A DNA stretch of 64,000 nucleotides from Punica granatum (Eukaryota; Streptophyta; Magnoliopsida; Myrtales; Lythraceae), in assembly GCF_007655135.1 (NCBI RefSeq), contig NC_045127.1:25958199-26022198 (forward strand), read 5' to 3'. Positions 59,590-64,000 of the stretch are shown here, piece after piece; position 1 is the stretch's first letter, and every line of letters begins with the position of its first letter. A program made the position numbers and the translations under genes. Below the pieces are notes generated by a model. It was not told the DNA's origin. It was given only the letters and a program-made list of their open reading frames with translations, and ran no database searches.

Positions 59590-60630
59590 TAAAAGTCAGG
59601 ATGAACCTGAAGGGACGGACCCCTAAACAGAAGTTTAAAGTCGGGACGGACCCCTGAACAGAAGAGTAGTCGGGACGTACCCGAAGGGGATGACCCCTAA
59701 GCAGGAAAGTAGTCGGGATGTACCCGAAGGGGATGACCCCTGAGCAGAAAAGTAGTCGAGACGTACCCGAAGGGGATGACCCCGGAGCAGAAAAGTAGTC
59801 GGGACGTATCTGAAGGGGATGACCCCTGAGCAAAAAAGTAGTCGGGACTTACCCGAAGGGTTTGCAATATGCACGGGGCGCATACCGAATGAACAAAATG
59901 GTTCAAAGGCGCCTACCCAATGGACTTGTGGGGTGCGAGGCGTTTTGCCCGACGGGTTGCAAGGTGCGGGGTGTGTTGCCTGGCGGGTTGCATGGTGCAG
60001 GGAAACTTAAAGTCGGGACGGACCCGAAGGGGACGGACCCCTGAGCAGAAAAGTAGTCGGGACGTAGCCGAAGGGGAGGACCCCTGAGCAGAAAGGTAGT
60101 CGGGAAGTACCTGAAGGGGATGACCCCTGAGCAGAAAAGTAGTCGGGACGCACCCGAAGGGGATGACCCCTGAGCGGAAAAGTAGTCGGGACGTATCCGA
60201 AGGGGATGACCCCTGAGTGGAAAAGTAGTCGGGACGTACCCGAAGGGGAGGACCCCTGAGCGGAAAAGTAGTCGGGACGTACCCGAAGGGGATGGCCCCT
60301 GAGCGGAAAAGTAGTCGGGACGTACCCGAAGGGAATGACCCCTGAGCGAAAAAGTAGTCGGGACGTACCCGAAGGGGATGACCTCTAAGCCGAAAAGCAG
60401 AAAAGTAGTCGGGATATACCCGAAGGGGAGTGACCCCTGAGCAGAAAAGTAGTCGGGACGTACCCGAAGGGGACGAACCCCTGTGCAGAAAAGTAGTCGG
60501 GACGTACCCGAAGGGGATGGACCCCTGAGCAGAAAAGTAGTTGGGACGTACCCGAAAGGGACGGACCCCTGTGCAGAAAAGTAGTCGGGACGTACCCGGA
60601 GGGGAGGGACCCCTGTGCAGAAAAGTAAAG
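59590..60630 (-). repeat. 43-45-bp tandem array in E5 3' UTR (about 20 copies)
   Basis: The unit contains CGGGACGTACCCG, then AAGGGGATGACCCC, then TGAGCAGAAAAGTAGT. CGGG/CCCG and GGGG/CCCC can form two neighbouring hairpins in most units, while the loop bases vary. It is the same family as 21165-21535 in E2. A non-repeat stretch at about 59860-60005 (GTTTGCAATATGCACGGGGC...) splits it in two and is shared with E2 next to its array. Confidence 0.9.
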
Positions 60631-61299
60631 TTGCATGGGATGCATTGCAGGATGAAAATGCTTGCTGAAAGTAAATGCAAACGCTGGGGAGTTGCGTGAG
60701 GTGCGGAAGAAATCATTGTGATTCCTCCATCACTGAGCTTGTCTATGCTGCAATCGATGTTGTGGCAGAATGTTTCTTTGTTTGCCAACTGATTGTGATG
60801 CCATTGAATGCATGGAGTATTATCCTGAAGACTTCTCCTCGGATTTTGGCTGTGGTCCTTGGCCTAAGGCAGACATGCATTCGTCAAAGAAAGACTCCTT
60901 TCGGGGTTCACATCCTCATTCTTGCATATTGAACTATGGGAGCTAACAGTAGTAGTCAGTCCTACTTTACAGCCATAATGAAGATGTGTAAAGAAGTCTG
61001 AATAATGATACTTTGGGGATTTGAACTTGATGACCATTTAAAGGGGTGGTCGCATCCCGCTAGATTTGTGACTTGACAAGAAAGGCTTCTTACAGAACGG
61101 GCATGACCCGTAGAATTTGCATTAAGGTAAAGGGAGGGATCTTTGGGATCCTCCAGATCAAGGATACGACGATTCGACTGCACGTCGAAACGTGTCTTGT
61201 GCTGTGAGAGTCAAAGAGAGTTTGCTTGCATCGAAGACTGTCAAACCACTACTCGTTGCCGCTACACGCTGAGTGTAGCTGTCATTTCGTGGTTGAGCT

Positions 61300-61620
61300 G
61301 CCGAAGGTCCCCTAATTTTTACCTAGGTCGCAAGACGCGTGACGACCTAACGGGGTGTTTTGTTTGACATTTCTCTCATTTAGAGCTCACCTTTTGCTAC
61401 GATCGCCCGTATTGGGTCTGATCGCCCCTCTCGGTTCCTCTAACTTTTGCCTAGACCGCCCTTTTCGGATTTTCAGCCTAGCGAGGATTTTGTTTCATGC
61501 TCTCCTTTTGCCACGGTTCCCCTTTGCGGGATTTTGAACCGTGTCTCTCATTCCCTGATTTTTGCCTAGGCTGCCTCAAAGAGGTTTTCAACCTAACGGG
61601 AGATTCATTCTTTTTCTCTC
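61300..61620 (-). other. Chain of about five stem-loop modules in E5 3' UTR
   Basis: Modules of about 45-60 bp each start with TTTTGCC or TTTACC. They include TAGGTCG/CGACCTA (61324-61330 with 61343-61349), CGATC/GATCG with inner CCC/GGG (61400-61424), an imperfect CTAG module (about 61448-61482), a perfect 8-bp CACGGTTC/GAACCGTG (61511-61518 with 61535-61542) and TAGGCTG/CAACCTA with inner CCTC/GAGG (about 61567-61600). The chain is co-linear with E1 6290-6600, and two modules match E2 23341-23434. Confidence 0.65.
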
Positions 61621-61766
61621 AGGAAAAGTTCAGAGAAAGGGAAAGAGCAGAATAGGGGATTATATGAGTTAGCGAAAGTAAAAGTGCTGGGAACTGTACA
61701 TGCGAAGAAAGATAAAATGTAATGTGCATTTGAGAAAACACCCGCAGTGGGACGAGAGAAACACCA

Positions 61767-64000
61767 TCACGGATAGTATTTCTTAAGAGCATCAGCATTG
61801 ACTGGAAGAGCGTTCTCGTTTCCGTCCATATCATTGAGAATGATTGCCCTTCCGTCAAAGACTTCTTTAACGATGAAGGGACCGTCGTACTTGTAAGCAA
61901 ATTTGCCCCTGGAATCTGAGGCGATGTGTAAAACTTTTCGTAAGACGAGGTCGCTGGGGCTGAACTCGCAAGGACGAACTTTCTTGTTGAATGTTCGGGC
62001 CATTCTTTGCTGATAGCATTGACCGTGGCAAAGTGTTGTTAGCCGCCTCTCGTCGATGAGATTAAGCTGTTCATAGCGTTGTTTCGCCCATTCTGCTTCC
62101 TTGAGTTTGGACTCAACAAGAACCCTCATGGAGGGAATCTCCACTTCGATTGGAAGAACCGCTTCCATGTCGTAGACCAGCGAGTACGGGGTTGCCCTGA
62201 TACGCCAAGAGTGCGAACGGGAGCATCTCGTGCCAGTCCTTGTAATTCACCGTCATTTTTTCGATGATTCTCTTTATGTTCTCATTCGCTGCCTCTACCG
62301 CACCATTCATTTGTGGACGATATGGAGAGGAATTGCGATGTCGGATTCTGAACTGTGCGCAGAGCTCGTCAATGAGCTTATTATTAAGGTTCTTGGCATT
62401 GTTGGTGATGAGAGTCGCAGGGACCCCGTACCGCGCAATGATGTCTCGTTTGAGGAAGCGAGCCACGGCCTTTGCAGTGACTAACGCAAGGGTGATAGCT
62501 TCGATCCACTTGGTGAAGTAGTCGATAGCTACCAGTATGAACAAGTGTCCATTGGATGCTTTGGGGTTGACAAGACCGATCACGTCCATGCCCCACATTG
62601 AAAAGGGCCACGGAGCAGCCATTGGATGTAGCTCGTTGGGTGGTGCTCTGATCTGATTCGCGTAGACTTGACACAAATGACAGTGCCTGACATGCTTGAC
62701 GCAGTCGATCTCCATGGTAGACCAGAAGTATCCGAGTCGCATGAGCTTCTTTGCTAGCATGAGCCCATTCATATGAGGTCCGCAGTTTCCCTCGTGCACT
62801 TCTTCCATGAGGCGTTATGCCTCGTCCTCGTCGACAAACAGAAGCAGTGTAGCGTCGAATGAACGGCGGTAGAGAGTTTCGCCACTCAGGAAAAAGTGTG
62901 CCGCAATGCAGCGTAGAGTCCTCCGGTCATGAGGATTGGTGAACGTTGGGAATTGACCTATTTGCAGCAAGTGCTTGATGTCTGCATACCACGGTTTACC
63001 GTCAACTGCGTCAATTACATCGCAATAGGCGGGGGCCTGAGCAATCTCAAACTCGAGGGGCTCAATGAGATTCTCCTTCGTAATGCTCACCATGGATGCG
63101 AGCGTCGCAAGTGCATCTGCGAACTGGTTCTTCATGCGTGGTGTGTACGTAAATGAGATATCCTCGAAGTTCTCTGTCAACTCTTCAAGGTACTCATGAT
63201 ATGGTACTAGCTTCGGATCTTTCGTCTTCTACTGTTTGAGCGTCTGAAAGATTGTGAGCATAGAATCGCCGAACACTTTTAACTCCTTGACTTTGAGGTC
63301 GATTGCCGCCTGCAAACCGAGGATACAAGCTTCATATTCGGCTATGTTGTTGGTGCAAGGGAAATCAATCTTCACTGCAACAGGGAAATGATGCCCCTCG
63401 GGGGATATCAGCACTGCGCCAATACCCGACCCGGTGGAATTGATTGCACCATCGAAATACATCTTCCATCCGAGAGTTTCCTCCTCATCATTCATTTGGA
63501 GGATTCCTTCGTCTGGAAAGTCAGAGTTGATTGGTGTGTCGTCCTCGATCAAAAACTCTGCTAGATGATCTGCAATTGCTTGGCCTTTCATTGACGTGCG
63601 TGATACGTACTCGATGTCGTACTCTGTCAGTTGGCAACGCCATTTTGCTATGTTCCTCATGGAGGACGGACTACCGAGTAGATACTTCAAAGGATCTATC
63701 TTCGACAGCAGGTGAACAGTATGGTAGAGAGTGTATTGCCGGAGCCTTTGCATGACCCACACAAGTGCGCAACACATTTTCGCTATCTCAGGGTAGTTAG
63801 ACTCCCCTTCAGTGAACTTTTCGCTTAAATAATAAATTGCTCGCTCTGCGTGAGAGGAATCGTCTTTTTGGCCTAACATGCATCCGATGGATTGTCGGCG
63901 TATTGTCAGGTACAGAATGAGAGGACGATCTGGTGAAGGTGGAACCAACACCGGCGGCTAAACTAGGTATGCCTTGATTGTATCAAAAGCTTTCTGACAC
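61767..64000 (-). pseudogene. pol of E5 (RNase H, second RNase H, integrase), broken and partial
   Basis: Reading from 64000 leftward: the end of the reverse transcriptase connection (CQKAFDTIKAYL), the RT-linked RNase H region (ERAIYYLSEKF, DPLKYLLGS, AIADHLAEF), then a second, archaeal-type RNase H (MYFDGAINSTGSGIG, CTNNIAEYEA, VFGDSML, NQFADALATLA) with its acidic residues kept. The integrase follows, with zinc finger (HEGNCGPH...CHLC), core WGMDVIG and PYRPQMNGAVEAANENI, and C-terminal GPFIVKEVFDGRAIILNDMDG, ending at 61767 without a chromodomain. Dual RNase H and no chromodomain are Tat-lineage hallmarks. Breaks: in-frame stops at 63958-63960, 63229-63231 and 62815-62817, and a small deletion with frameshift near 62195 just before MEAVLPIEVE. 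The integrase second Asp is Asn (LITNNAKN). It is inactive. Gag, protease and most of RT lie beyond the window. Confidence 0.9.

Larger units (their letters stand above)
59420..61766 (-). other. 3' UTR of E5 with polypurine tract
   Basis: It runs from the integrase stop (61767) to the LTR. In the direction of transcription it holds the stem-loop chain (61300-61620), a block almost identical to E1 6715-6785 (61130-61185), sequence shared with E2 (60680-60850), the 43-45-bp array and the polypurine tract GAGGGGCAAGC ending at 59420. It carries no supported gene. The 291-codon ORF at 59913-60788 is produced by the array. Confidence 0.8.

Noticed and set aside
59570..60788. 291-codon minus-strand ORF with repeated SRLLFCSGV motifs
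   Set aside because: It is a translation of the 43-45-bp tandem array, with no domain.
1..64000. tRNA, rRNA or bacterial-type operon features
   Set aside because: None was recognised. The only tRNA-like signals are the primer-binding sites.

Overview
This is a transposon-dense stretch of a plant nuclear genome, probably a eudicot; the species cannot be named from the sequence. Nearly everything outside 47168-54829 derives from one lineage of very large Ty3/gypsy LTR retrotransposons. The LTRs run TGTCAGC...GTACA. The primer-binding site fits tRNA-Arg. There is an extra ORF ahead of the usual gag-pol position. The one surviving pol fragment carries two RNase H domains and an integrase without a chromodomain. 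Together these point to the Tat/Ogre lineage. No intact host gene, rRNA, tRNA or CRISPR array was found.

Layout. (1) 1-12233: a plus-strand tandem chain, internal tail - LTR - internal - LTR (copy E1). Its internal region holds only a broken ORF1 plus a 3' UTR with a 78-bp tandem repeat. (2) 12234-14171: two further LTR pieces of the same lineage, nested in one another. (3) 14172-30161: a minus-strand element (E2) with a 6.8-kb 3' LTR containing a GC-rich 67-bp tandem array, a 7.4-kb internal region with a frameshifted ORF1 and five kinds of short tandem repeat, and a 5' LTR cut by a 100-N assembly gap (30162-30261). (4) 30262-41460: an 11.2-kb array of an 82-bp repeat with a 1638-bp higher-order unit. 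It occupies the same place in element E4 as the 78-bp array in E1, just upstream of the polypurine tract and the LTR at 41885-47167. (5) 47168-54829: the only non-Tat island. It holds a broken Mutator-like transposase gene with a 1.4-kb long-TIR Mutator-type element inserted in it, a possible GRF zinc-finger gene remnant, and AT-rich sequence with a few exon-like pieces. (6) 54830-64000: minus-strand element E5, with a 4.6-kb 3' LTR, a 3' UTR with a 43-45-bp repeat, and a broken pol running off the window end.

How the parts relate. E1 and E2 look like non-autonomous deletion derivatives: they keep LTRs, PBS, PPT, ORF1 and the 3' UTR but have no gag-pol, which a relative such as an intact E5 would have to supply. 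Each element has a hypervariable tandem-repeat zone in the LTR downstream of the TATA box and another in the 3' UTR. The most interesting signals are non-coding. They are a chain of stem-loop modules in the 3' UTR whose stems change in compensating pairs between E2 and E5, a triple hairpin in every LTR, a GC-rich hairpin pair next to the PBS, a splice-donor-like site conserved in five LTR copies, and a retrotransposon 3' UTR repeat that appears to have expanded into a satellite.
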